Positions 56,228-64,000 of a DNA stretch of 64,000 bases are shown in pieces. The stretch comes from Orientallactaga sibirica (lineage: Eukaryota > Chordata > Mammalia > Rodentia > Dipodidae), in assembly GCA_036365145.1 (NCBI GenBank), contig JAEOAD010001700.1, forward strand, positions 62,001 to 126,000. Reading direction: 5' to 3'. The translations under genes and the position numbers were made by a program. Positions within the stretch are counted from its first letter, which is position 1, and each line of letters starts with the position of its first letter. The notes beneath the pieces are model-generated. The model was not told the DNA's origin. It did no database searches and saw only the letters and a list, made by a program, of their open reading frames with translations.

Positions 56228-56600
56228 AGGCTGGGGAGATGGGCTCAAGGGATAAAGTGCTTACCGTGCAAGTGTGAGGATCTGAGCTCAGAACTCACAT
56301 GAAGTTGGCACAGGAAGCACAAGTATCTGTAACCCCAGAGCTCCTACAGTGGATGGAGGCAGAGATAGGAGAATAAAGCCGGTGCAGTAGCATGAGCACC
56401 TATAACCCCACAGCTCCTACAGTAGATCTGGAGGCAGAGTCAGGAGAATCCCCAGAAGCTTGGGGACTAGCTAGCCTGGTGAGCACAGTAGTGAACAACA
56501 AGACTCTGCCTCAGAATGGAAGGCAAGGACTGACAACAGGGGCTGCCCTTGGACCAGCACACATGCATCATGGTGCACACTCACACATTTATAATAAGGC
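56228..56600 (+). repeat. B2-like SINE next to exon 19, partly duplicated
   Basis: 'ggctggggagatgggctcaa' start. 'acctataaccccacagctcc' (56397 on) echoes 'tctgtaaccccagagctcct' (56325 on), so an internal stretch is duplicated. Confidence 0.65.
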
Positions 56601-56650
56601 AGTTATAATGGTCACTCCATTTTTGTATATTTTCCATCTTTCTCCAACAG

Positions 56651-56816
56651 AAAGAACTTTTAAATTCCTGCAAGCAAATGGAAAATGATATTCATCTATA
56701 TCAACACCAATTAGAGGCAGAAAAGAAAGTGCAAATTGATCTAGATAAGGAATTACAATCTTCTTTTAATGAAATAACAAAACTCACTTCCCTCATACAT
56801 GGCAAAGTCCCAAATG
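56651..56816 (+). pseudogene. Cenpe: Cenpe exon 20
   Basis: Encodes '[20 protein letters not shown]' and '[17 protein letters not shown]'. Acceptor CCAACAG; donor G|GTATTT is weak. Confidence 0.9.
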
Positions 56817-57100
56817 GTATTTTACAATATCAGACATATTTTTGCAAATTGACTTCCTATAGAAATGTTCTTAAATAATTTGACTACATTCCAATAATTA
56901 AAATGTTCTGATTTTTAATAATAATATTTGTTTTCAATATCACTTAGTTATTAGTGTTTATTTTAAAGTTTCTATGGACTGAAGGGTTTTACAATTATTT
57001 TTCAAATACAAGGGACCAGACATTGAGAAAAGTGGTTCAGAATCTATTAATGAAATTTAGATTTTTGTCAACATTGGCTAATTTATCAAAAACTTTCTAG

Positions 57101-57255
57101 ATTTGCTCTGTAATTTGGAATTGGAAAGAAGGATTACTGACCTCCAAATACAACTTAATAAAGAAACTAGTGAAAATGAAACTTTGAGAAAAGAAGTTAA
57201 TTTGCTCTCAGAATTGAAACCTTTACCCTCTGAAGTAGACATGCTAAGGACAGAG
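57101..57255 (+). pseudogene. Cenpe: Cenpe exon 21
   Basis: Encodes '[20 protein letters not shown]' and '[18 protein letters not shown]'. Acceptor TTTCTAG, donor GAG|GTAAGC. Confidence 0.9.
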
Positions 57256-57579
57256 GTAAGCAGATTTAGGCAAGAGACACTTTAAACATTTGACTCAACC
57301 TGAAATGGAAATGAATACTTCATCTTCTAGTCTGTGTTTATGCTACTGAATAGAAACTGTGTGGGTGTGTGGGTGTGTCTGAGTGTAAGATATATTTACC
57401 AATGCACTTAGTAACATAATCCTTGTTCCAGCCTTTTCAATAGTCACATATGTAAAGAATAGTCAATATGTAAATACTACCCTTAGTATTTACCTTTTTG
57501 TCATTGTTGGTATTGGGTGTGTGGAGAGAGGGATGTTACTAGTCATATAAATATGTTGAAGAAGAAAAAAGTCAAAATG

Positions 57580-57690
57580 TAGCTGGGCATGATAGTTCAT
57601 GCCTGATGTCCCAGTATTCGGGAGGCTGAAGCAGGCAGTTTGCAGGAAGCTGTCCAGGCCAGCTTGTGCTACCATCAACACGAAAAGAAA
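57580..57690 (+). repeat. Old B1-like SINE
   Basis: 'agctgggcatgatagttcat', 'ggaggctgaagcaggcagtt'. Confidence 0.65.
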
Positions 57691-57896
57691 GTAGCAAGTT
57701 AGCACCAATAGTTTTTAGAGTCACTGTAAATCTCTAGGCTAGTAAATGAGCCTGTACATCCCTTGCTTGTCAGTGCCTCCTTTCCCTCTATAAAATGCAG
57801 AGGGAATGTGAGAGCCTGCTCTATGGCAGAGATCCTACTAGTCTTGTGAGCATTTCATTCAGCTGTCCTATAAACATAAAAACTAAGTTCTTGGTC

Positions 57897-58085
57897 TGGG
57901 GAGGTGGCTCAGTGGGTAAAAGCACTTGCTTGCAAAGCCTGTGGCCTGGGTTTGATTCCCCAGCACCTATGTGAAGCTGGAAGTACAAAGTGGCACATCT
58001 ATCTAGGGTGTGTTTGCAGTAGTAATAAGCCTTTGGTAGGCCTATACTTGCTCTCTCTCTCTCTCTCAAGAAAAATATATATTTT
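57897..58085 (+). repeat. tRNA-derived SINE
   Basis: 'ggggaggtggctcagtgggt', 'gtttgattccccagcaccta', CT run 58048-58068. Confidence 0.82.
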
Positions 58086-58269
58086 TAAAAAATATAACTT
58101 CTTTTACTTCTCAACACTTGAGATGTACAAAAGTGGGTACTATTTTTAGTGTTCTTGCCAAAGAAAAAATACAGCTAATAGTTAATCCACACTGATGTGC
58201 CTCTTAAGCTGGTGACTATAACCTCTTCTGTATTACACTTTTTCTTTGTCTCTTCTTTGCTCTCTCTGT

Positions 58270-58490
58270 TTTTAATATTTAATTTATTTGAGAGAGAGAG
58301 AGAGAAAGAGAGAGAAAGAGGCAGAGAGAGAGAAAATGGGTGTGCCAGGTCCTCTAGCCACTGCAGATGAACTCCAGGTGCATATGCCTCCTTGTGTACC
58401 TGGCTTTACTTGGCTGCTGGGGAATTGAACCTGAGTCTTTTGGCTTTGATGGAAACTGCCTTAACCACTGAGCTATCTTTCCAGTACTGC
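58270..58490 (-). repeat. tRNA-derived SINE
   Basis: GA-rich tail 58288-58336 and head 'gagctatctttccag', reversed. Confidence 0.82.
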
Positions 58491-58602
58491 TTTTTTTTTC
58501 TTTCATCTTCCTCCACCTTAATCTTTCACAGTGATGAACTATTCATAAACCCAATATAGATTATTGAATTTTTTTACATAATATTTTTAAAAGAAAAATT
58601 TT

Positions 58603-58850
58603 GGGCTGGAGAGATGGCTTAGTGATTAAGGTGCTTGCCTCCTAAGCCTAAGAACGCCGGTTCCAATCTCCAGGTCCCACGTTTAACCAGATGCAAAGTG
58701 CCTCAAGGGCGCAATGCCACACTTGGCCACAAGGGGTGCATGCATCTGGATTTCATTCACAGCAGCTGAGAGACTGCTGGCACGCCCATTCTCTGTCTCC
58801 CTCTCCCTCTGTCTGTCTCTCTCTGTGTCTCTCTCCAAAAAAAAAAATTT
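58603..58850 (+). repeat. tRNA-derived SINE, long variant
   Basis: Long subfamily as at 7688 and 39287: 'ttggccacaaggggtgcatg', 'cagcagctgagagactgctg'. Confidence 0.88.
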
Positions 58851-58884
58851 TTTTTATACAAACATTATTTATCCATAGATTTTT

Positions 58885-59033
58885 TTTTTTTTTCTGAGGT
58901 AGGGTAAAGCTCTAGTCCAGGCTGACCTGGAATTCACTATGTAGTCTCAGGGCGGCCTTGAACTCACAGTGATCATTCTACCTCTGCCTCCCAAGTTCCA
59001 GAATTAAAGGCATACGCCACCACCCCCAGCCTC
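58885..59033 (-). repeat. B1-like SINE
   Basis: T-run then 'gtagggtaaagctctagtcc' to 'caccacccccagcc', reversed. Confidence 0.85.
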
Positions 59034-59060
59034 CATAGTTTTTTTTTTTTTTTTTTTATT

Positions 59061-59149
59061 CTATGGCCATACCATCCTAAACTCGCCCAATCTCATTGAT
59101 CTTGGTAGCTAAGCAGTGTCAGGCCTAGTTAGTACTTGAGTGGTAGACT
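59061..59149 (+). pseudogene. 5S rRNA pseudogene, 3'-truncated
   Basis: 'ctatggccataccatcctaa' is the 5S rRNA 5' end and 'gtagctaagcagtgtcaggc' / 'ctagttagtacttgagtggt' are its A-box and C-box region. About 89 of 120 bases remain; the last 30 are missing and many CpG-type sites have changed. Flanked by T-runs. A 5S-derived SINE head is the alternative. Confidence 0.8.
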
Positions 59150-59598
59150 AATTTTTTTTTTAACTCTTGAGCAGTTGCATTCAATAGTTTTAATTTAAAA
59201 TAAAAGAGAAAATGTGAGGAAAACCACAAAATTCCTTCCATGTGGTAGTATTGGAAAACACTCCAAAATGATTGCTAAGGAAATAAACATAGAACACATT
59301 TAGGTGTCTCTACTGGCTCTTTCTCTGTGTACTCCTCCCTACTAGAGTACAAAGAGATTAGAAAGACAGCATTGAAGGTGAAGTTAAATAGCCCAAGTTA
59401 GAGAAGTAGTGGCCTGAGTGAGAATGAAGCTGAGTAGGAGAGACTTGCCTTCTATGCACAGTGTGCTCGGCTCCAGCAGTGCAAAAGAAGTAATGATTGC
59501 CTTTCCTTAATTTAAACAACTTTTTTTTCCCCAGAAAGTCATTTCAGGATAGCTCTCATATATTGTAAATGTCCTTAAATCTCACATGTTTCCCATAG

Positions 59599-59913
59599 AT
59601 ACATAAGAAATCTGAAGAGCTCACAATAATAACATCAGAAAAAGAAAAATTGTTTTCTGAAGTAGTTGAAAAAGACAGTAAAATTCAAAGTTTACTTGAA
59701 GAAATGGGGAAAACTAAAGATGACCTCGCCACTTGCCAGCTGAATTATAAAACCATTGATGAAGAATTTCAAACTTTCAAAACCCTTCATATGGAATTTG
59801 AGCAGAAATACAAAACTGTCCTAGAAGAAAATGACAGAATGAAACAAGAGGTAGGAAATCTCTCTAAAGATGCAGAAAACCCTGGTTTAAGTTTGGATTT
59901 CTTGAAGACAGAG
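59599..59913 (+). pseudogene. Cenpe: Cenpe exon 22
   Basis: 105 open codons of rod: 'KKSEELTIITSEKEKLFSEV', 'LLEEMGKTKDDLATCQLNY', 'LHMEFEQKYKTVLEENDRMK'. Acceptor CCCATAG; donor GAG|GTTGGT is weak. Confidence 0.9.
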
Positions 59914-60026
59914 GTTGGTACAAAATGTTATCTAGGAAAACAATGGCCTTTTGCTTTCTTGGCTTGGTGGGTGGGTGTGTACACATGTGTTTTTACTGTG
60001 TCACATTACTTTTTCTCACTTTAAAG

Positions 60027-60287
60027 CTTTCTGGAAAGACTCAGGAGCTCCAACAGAAAACAGCCAAGAGTCAGGACAGATTAGATGAAGTGGAACAACT
60101 GAAGGAACAGCTGGGAAACAAGGATTCTCAGCTGAGATCTGTAGAAGAAGAGAAAAGCCTGCTAAATGAGAAGCTTCAGCAAACCGTAGAAGTGAAAGCT
60201 TTGACTCAAGATAAAGATGACCTGCAGCAGCTGCAAGAGAGCCTGCCAACTGAGCAAGACCAGCTCGTAAATGACATTCGAGACACG
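60027..60287 (+). pseudogene. Cenpe: Cenpe exon 23
   Basis: 87 open codons: '[20 protein letters not shown]', '[20 protein letters not shown]', 'NDIRDT'. Acceptor TTAAAG; donor ACG|GTAAGG. Confidence 0.9.
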
Positions 60288-60364
60288 GTAAGGTTTGGGC
60301 TGATTAAGCTTTGAAAAGTCGGAGCCTCTAAACACTTTTTTTCCCTAAACACTTAAAAAGAATT

Positions 60365-60752
60365 TTTTTTTGTATTATTATTTGCGAGCAGAGAGAGAGA
60401 GAATGGATACACCAGGGCCTCTAGTCACTGCAGACAAACTCCAGATGCATGTGCCACTTTGGGCATCATTTTTTTTGTTGTTGTTGTTTTTTGTTTGTTT
60501 GTTTTGTTGTTGTTTTGTTTTGTTTTGTTTTTCAAGGTAGGGTCTCACTCTAGCTCAGGCTGACCTGGAATTCACTATGTAGTCTCTGGGTGCCCTCGAA
60601 ATCAAGGTAATCCTCCCGAGTGCTGGGATTAAAGGTGTGTGCCACCATGCCTGGCCGGGCATCTTTCTTTATGTTGGTACTGGGGGAATTGATCCCAGGT
60701 CATTAGGCTCTGCAGGAAAGTGCCTTAACCACTGAGCCATCTCTCCAGCCCC
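60365..60752 (-). repeat. tRNA-derived SINE interrupted by a B1
   Basis: 3' half at 60365-60470 ('caccagggcctctagtcact') and 5' half at 60660-60752 ('gagccatctctccagcccc'), reversed. The direct repeat GGGCATC flanks the insert. Confidence 0.85.
60471..60655 (-). repeat. B1-like SINE nested in another SINE
   Basis: (GTTTT)n tail and 'gtagggtctcactctagctc' to 'gccaccatgcctggcc'. Target duplication GGGCATC on both sides. Confidence 0.88.
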
Positions 60753-60851
60753 TCTAAACACTTGATAGGCATCATATTGCTGATCAAATAGTAGCTATCA
60801 AATCATTGTGCATCACATTCTAATGGAAATTTTTTCTGTTCTCTGACAAAG

Positions 60852-60998
60852 AGCATAGACACTCAAGAACACTTGTGCAGTGTACTCCAGTCTTTGAAGC
60901 AAAACAACGAAATAATTAAAAAACTGAAAAAGAAATTTTCTAAGAACACTTCTGGAACACTGGGTACAGTTTATGCTAAGGGTGAACTTCAACAAGAG
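60852..60998 (+). pseudogene. Cenpe: Cenpe exon 24
   Basis: 49 open codons starting 'SIDTQEHLCSVLQSLKQNNE'. The C-terminal half is more diverged than its neighbours. Acceptor GACAAAG; donor GAG|GTAAAG. Confidence 0.82.
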
Positions 60999-61380
60999 GT
61001 AAAGGATGAGTTTCACTCTTCCATGTTCTCTTACAGAAGCTTTCTCTGCAGCAGCAAACACTTCATATTTAGTGGTGGTTGTAGTTTTATCTGTTATTTA
61101 AAGTGGTAATAACTCACAATTTTATGAGCCCAACTTGAATATCTTTGAAGTAACATGGAGTAAAACTGCTAGCAGGCAGCATGAAAGGAAAGAGGAAAAA
61201 ATGTATTAAACATTGAAGATAAGATGTTTTCTGACACTTGATGTTGTTTAGATTTCTTTAAAAAGCCATCAACTAGAAACTGTTTCTTCTCAGATCTGAC
61301 AGCCTCTCAACTGTGCTGGCTCTGTAATTTAACAACTCTATGGTTTTTGGGAAAGTGGAGTGATGCACTGTTTATCTTAT
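60999..61380. other. Intron after exon 24, no rod exon found
   Basis: A coding-like frame runs on past the exon 24 donor to about 61109 but without rod heptads. The rest is featureless. Confidence 0.4.
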
Positions 61381-61384
61381 TTTC

Positions 61385-61396
61385 ATTTATTTACTT

Positions 61397-61443
<47 letters not shown>

Positions 61444-61562
61444 GGTGCACAAACAAACTTCAGATGCATGTGCATCTGGCTTACATGGATCCTGGAGAAC
61501 CAAACCTGGGTCCTTTGGCTTTGCAGGCAAGTGCCTTAACTGCTAAGCCTTCTCTTCAGCCC
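61385..61562 (-). repeat. tRNA-derived SINE with (GA)n
   Basis: GA run at 61400-61441 and head 'aagccttctcttcagccc', reversed. Confidence 0.85.
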
Positions 61563-61569
61563 TATTCAG

Positions 61570-61800
61570 TTATTTTTTGAGGGGAGGGAATGCCTCTGAG
61601 CATGATGTCTCAACCTGTGGCTCTTATAATCTTTCCACTCCTTTTTCAGCAAAATTTCCTGACCCATAGTGGGTGAGTTTTAAGTCTACTTCAGTAATGA
61701 GCTCCTAGGAGCCTCTGGGTCTCTGTTTTGGTAGGTGTTAAGTATCCTCAGAGTCTGTCTCCTACACCCTGGCACTGATTATCAGGAATAGCACTGAAGC
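61570..61800 (-). mobile_element. L1 3'UTR fragment
   Basis: 'tcaacctgtggctcttataa' and 'gagctcctaggagcctctgg' parallel 23940-24070 of copy B. Minus orientation. Confidence 0.65.
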
Positions 61801-61814
61801 AGTATGTTTGACTC

Positions 61815-61985
61815 TTCAGGTCCCACATAAGCCAGAAGCACAATGTGATGCACACATACAAAGTCACACATGCATACAAGAGGGCTTATGCGTCTGGAGT
61901 TTGATTGCAATGTCTAGAGGCCCCTGACACGCCAATTTTCTCTGGTACTCACTCTCACTTACTCTCTCAAAGAAAAAGAAATTTT
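61815..61985 (+). repeat. tRNA-derived SINE, 5'-truncated
   Basis: 'ttcaggtcccacataagcca', 'tgcgtctggagtttgattgc', CT-rich end. Confidence 0.75.
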
Positions 61986-61997
61986 TATGTGAAAACA

Positions 61998-62190
61998 GGG
62001 CTGGGGAGATGGCTCAGCAGTTAAAGGTTGTTTGCTTATAAAGCCTGCTGGCCTGAGTTCAGTTCCTCAGTACCCATTTAAAGCAGATGCACATTGTAGC
62101 ACATACATCTGCAGTTTGTTTGCAATGGTAAGAGGCTCTATCATTCTCTCTATATCTCTTTCAAACAAATTAAGTATATGTTTAAAACAA
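61998..62190 (+). repeat. tRNA-derived SINE
   Basis: 'gggctggggagatggctcag', 'gagttcagttcctcagtacc'. Confidence 0.82.
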
Positions 62191-62204
62191 ATTTATTTAG
62201 TTAT

Positions 62205-62395
62205 TTCATTTATTTTGAAAGAGAGAAAGAGGCAGATAGAGAATGGGTGCACTAGGGCCTTCAGCGACTGCAAACAAACTCCAGGTACATGCACCACCTG
62301 TGAATCTGACTTACATGGGTCCTGGGGAATTGAACCTGTATCTTTTGGCTTTGTAGGCAAGTGCTTTAACTGCTAAGCCATCTCTCTAGCCCAAA
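62205..62395 (-). repeat. tRNA-derived SINE
   Basis: 'ttcatttattttgaaagaga' tail and head 'agccatctctctagccc', reversed. Confidence 0.85.
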
Positions 62396-62644
62396 AACTT
62401 TTAAGTTTGGAAAAATTTTAATTTATTATTATTATTAAGTTTTATATATTTATTAGCAACAAACAGACTCTTGCCCTAGAAGAGAAGAGGGATTGGGATT
62501 CCCAGAAAACAGGGAGGGCCCTTCTAGATAGAGCCTAAGAAAAGGAATGAAGACAAAGCAGCTGTACAGCAAGAGGGAGTTTCTGGGAAGTAGAAAAGCC
62601 CCCAAACAAATTATTTTTAAAAGCTTCTAGGATGAAAGGAAGCT

Positions 62645-62770
62645 AGACATGGTGGCCCATGCCTGTAATCCCATCACTCAGGAGGCTGAAACAAGAAAAT
62701 AAATTTGAGGCTAGCCTAGGTACATTGTCCCTTCAGCTAAATATCACTAAAGTGAGTCTGTCTGTCTGTC
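62645..62770 (+). repeat. Old B1-like SINE with (TCTG)n
   Basis: 'agacatggtggcccatgcct', 'aggaggctgaaacaag', followed by about five TCTG units at 62756-62775. Confidence 0.65.
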
Positions 62771-62775
62771 TGTCT

Positions 62776-63182
62776 TTCTCTAAAAGATCAGTGCCACAGG
62801 ATGGCTGGAAATATAAAATCAGCTCCAAAGAGTCTAGTTGTTGCTAGGTGTACTACACGCATTGCATGATTATGCACAGATGTTTGTAGAAGGATATTCA
62901 CATGATAAAATGAATAGGAGTCAGTTCATTAAGTATGTTCAGATCATGGTGTGCTGCACCTTGGATAACAAGTGAAGTGGAAACATAATGCTGCATTATT
63001 AAGTGTCCTGTTAGGGAAAGTGGTAAGTGGGCAGTGGTACATCTAGAATACATGATCACACTCAAAAGTAACTTGCAGGGTGAAGACTAGACAGCCTCAG
63101 AGAGGGCAAGGAGACCATATACATTCCTGTGCTGTTGGAATTGTATTCCTCTCACTGTAGTCTTTCTTTCTATAATATAAAG
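62776..63182. other. Intron before exon 25, nothing recognised
   Basis: Noncoding up to the exon 25 acceptor; no rod-coding exon or repeat seen. Confidence 0.4.
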
Positions 63183-63341
63183 GACCTGGAAAAGGAAGAC
63201 AAACTAAGATTTGCTTATGTGCACCTGAAAGAGCACCAAGAAACTATGGACAAGCTCAGGAAGGTTGTTTCTGAGAAGACAGATGAGATAGGAGATGTGC
63301 AAAGGGACTTAGAACATGCAAATGCTACAATAAAAGCCCAG
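63183..63341 (+). pseudogene. Cenpe: Cenpe exon 25 (distal rod, after missing exons)
   Basis: 53 open codons: '[20 protein letters not shown]', '[20 protein letters not shown]'. The best match in the family is near residue 1,800 of the human protein, whereas exon 24 ends near residue 1,060. The rod between is not found in the 2.2 kb separating them. Donor CAG|GTATGC. Confidence 0.82.
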
Positions 63342-63510
63342 GTATGCATTTTAAACTCACATAAGTAACTAGGACACTGAACCAGCTAGCTCTTCTGTGT
63401 AGTGAAACAGGGTGTGAATTAACCTAAAACTGAAGACAGGTAAAAATTTCCATAGTCAATCTACTTGGCTTTTTTGTGTGTGCCCTAACTTATTGTAAGA
63501 TTATCTTAAG

Positions 63511-63792
63511 ATTCAAGAGCTCCAAGAAAAAGAAGATCAACTTATTAAAGCAGAAGATGATGTCAAGGATTTTATGTATCAAACGGAGCAATTGAAGAAG
63601 CAAATCAAAACTCAGAATTCAGTTCTGGAATTCACAGAAACAGAAAAGTTAAGGCTAACTCAGAAACTTCATGAAAACCTTGAAGAAATAAGAATCATTA
63701 CTGAGGAAAATGATGCCCTAAAAATTATGGAGAAAACCCTCAGGACAGAGCAAGACCAACTGAGGGAAAGCCTTAGAGAAACAGAAGTTAAT
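63511..63792 (+). pseudogene. Cenpe: Cenpe exon 26
   Basis: 94 open codons: 'IQELQEKEDQLIKAEDDVKD', 'LTQKLHENLEEIRIITEEND', 'LRTEQDQLRESLRETEVN', another rod repeat. The acceptor assigned (CTTAAG at 63505-63510) has a poor pyrimidine tract, so the 5' edge is uncertain. Donor AAT|GTAAGT is strong; the gene should continue past the window. Confidence 0.8.
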
Positions 63793-64000
63793 GTAAGTTA
63801 TGCACATTCCACTTGCTACCAGGTAAATGTTGTTTTCTGGCAATAATGCATCCTTCTTTGCAACAAGTGATATTGTTGGCAAGTAGGAAATAATATAACC
63901 TGTCAGTATCCTTGAACTTTTTATATTCTATAACCAGTGTTTCTTTATGAATTTCATCCTGCACATATATATTGACTCAATTGTCAAAATAAAAAAAATG
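63793..64000. other. Intron after exon 26 to window edge
   Basis: Starts with a strong GTAAGT donor; AT-rich, no further exon before the window ends. Confidence 0.5.

Larger units (their letters stand above)
21308..63792 (+). pseudogene. Cenpe: Unprocessed CENP-E (kinesin-7) pseudogene, 26 exon remnants, continues past right edge
   Basis: Twenty-six exon-like blocks match mammalian CENP-E in order and phase: motor start in exon 1, P-loop in exon 4, switch I in exon 7, switch II in exon 9, neck region in exons 12-13, coiled-coil rod from exon 13 on. CENP-E is a plus-end kinesin that moves chromosomes to the spindle equator and ties kinetochores to microtubules. Evidence of decay: P-loop Gly to Glu; SSRSH changed to SSHSH; DLAGSER-type switch II changed to DLTGSEI; acceptor AG lost before exons 7 and 11; donor GT lost after exon 18; 1-nt deletion and TAG in exon 16; rod exons missing between exons 24 and 25. 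Introns and the CpG island are kept, so it is not a retrocopy. CENP-E is essential in mammals, so I infer a duplicate with an intact copy elsewhere. Lineage-specific loss with another motor taking over is less likely. Confidence 0.85.

Noticed and set aside
56228..56600. Extra Cenpe exon after exon 19
   Set aside because: The open frame reads through a donor into a B2-like SINE; exon 20 continues the rod directly.
59061..59149. Active 5S rRNA gene
   Set aside because: Its last quarter is missing, it has many substitutions, and no T-run terminator sits at the right place.
21308..63792. Annotating the locus as a functional Cenpe gene
   Set aside because: Most exons are open, but lost splice sites, an internal frameshift and missing invariant motor residues together argue against a working product.

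Overview
This is a mammalian genomic window, almost certainly rodent. It is crowded with short tRNA-derived SINEs that end in CT-rich and AAATAA tails, with B1-like (7SL-derived) SINEs, with young LINE-1 copies and with ERVL/MaLR-type solo LTRs. The SINE consensus resembles what I remember from jerboas (Dipodoidea, e.g. Jaculus). That species guess is inference, not proof.

Layout. 1-0.73 kb: the edge of an endogenous betaretrovirus (end of integrase overlapping the start of a D-type-like env, cut off after about 110 env codons). 0.73-10.9 kb: intergenic DNA made of SINEs, simple repeats and an old L1 3'UTR. 10.9-18.9 kb: a full-length L1 on the + strand with a tandem-monomer 5'UTR, an uninterrupted 381-residue ORF1 and a decayed ORF2. 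18.9-20.9 kb: SINEs. 20.9-21.36 kb: a GC/CpG-rich promoter-like island with a perfect CRE (TGACGTCA), then a recognisable start codon. 21.3-63.8 kb and beyond the right edge: 26 exon-like blocks on the + strand that match CENP-E, the kinesin-7 kinetochore motor, from the start codon through the motor, neck and part of the coiled-coil rod. Intron 4 carries a second full-length L1 (minus strand, 23.76-31.02 kb, with target-site duplications).

The main result is that this Cenpe locus keeps its introns and promoter but looks dead. The P-loop glycine, the switch I arginine and several other invariant motor residues are changed, several by C-to-T or G-to-A transitions of the kind seen at decayed CpGs. 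The acceptors of exons 7 and 11 and the donor of exon 18 have lost their AG or GT. Exon 16 has a 1-nt deletion leading to a TAG after about 510 codons. Several hundred residues of rod-coding exons expected between exons 24 and 25 are missing. CENP-E is essential in mammals, so I infer an unprocessed (duplicated) Cenpe pseudogene with a working copy elsewhere. A reader expecting a normal Cenpe annotation should treat the exon blocks as conserved remnants.

Other structure: a 59-bp minisatellite of about 18 units in intron 16, apparently grown from inside a SINE; two solo LTRs of one family in opposite orientations with 5-bp target duplications; a HAL1-like (ORF1-only) L1 relic; a truncated 5S rRNA pseudogene; a 134-bp tandem duplication in intron 1; a B1 nested in another SINE with a 7-bp target duplication. 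I saw no CRISPR array, bacterial-type operon or undescribed enzyme system. SINE boundaries are by eye and good to about 10-20 bases.
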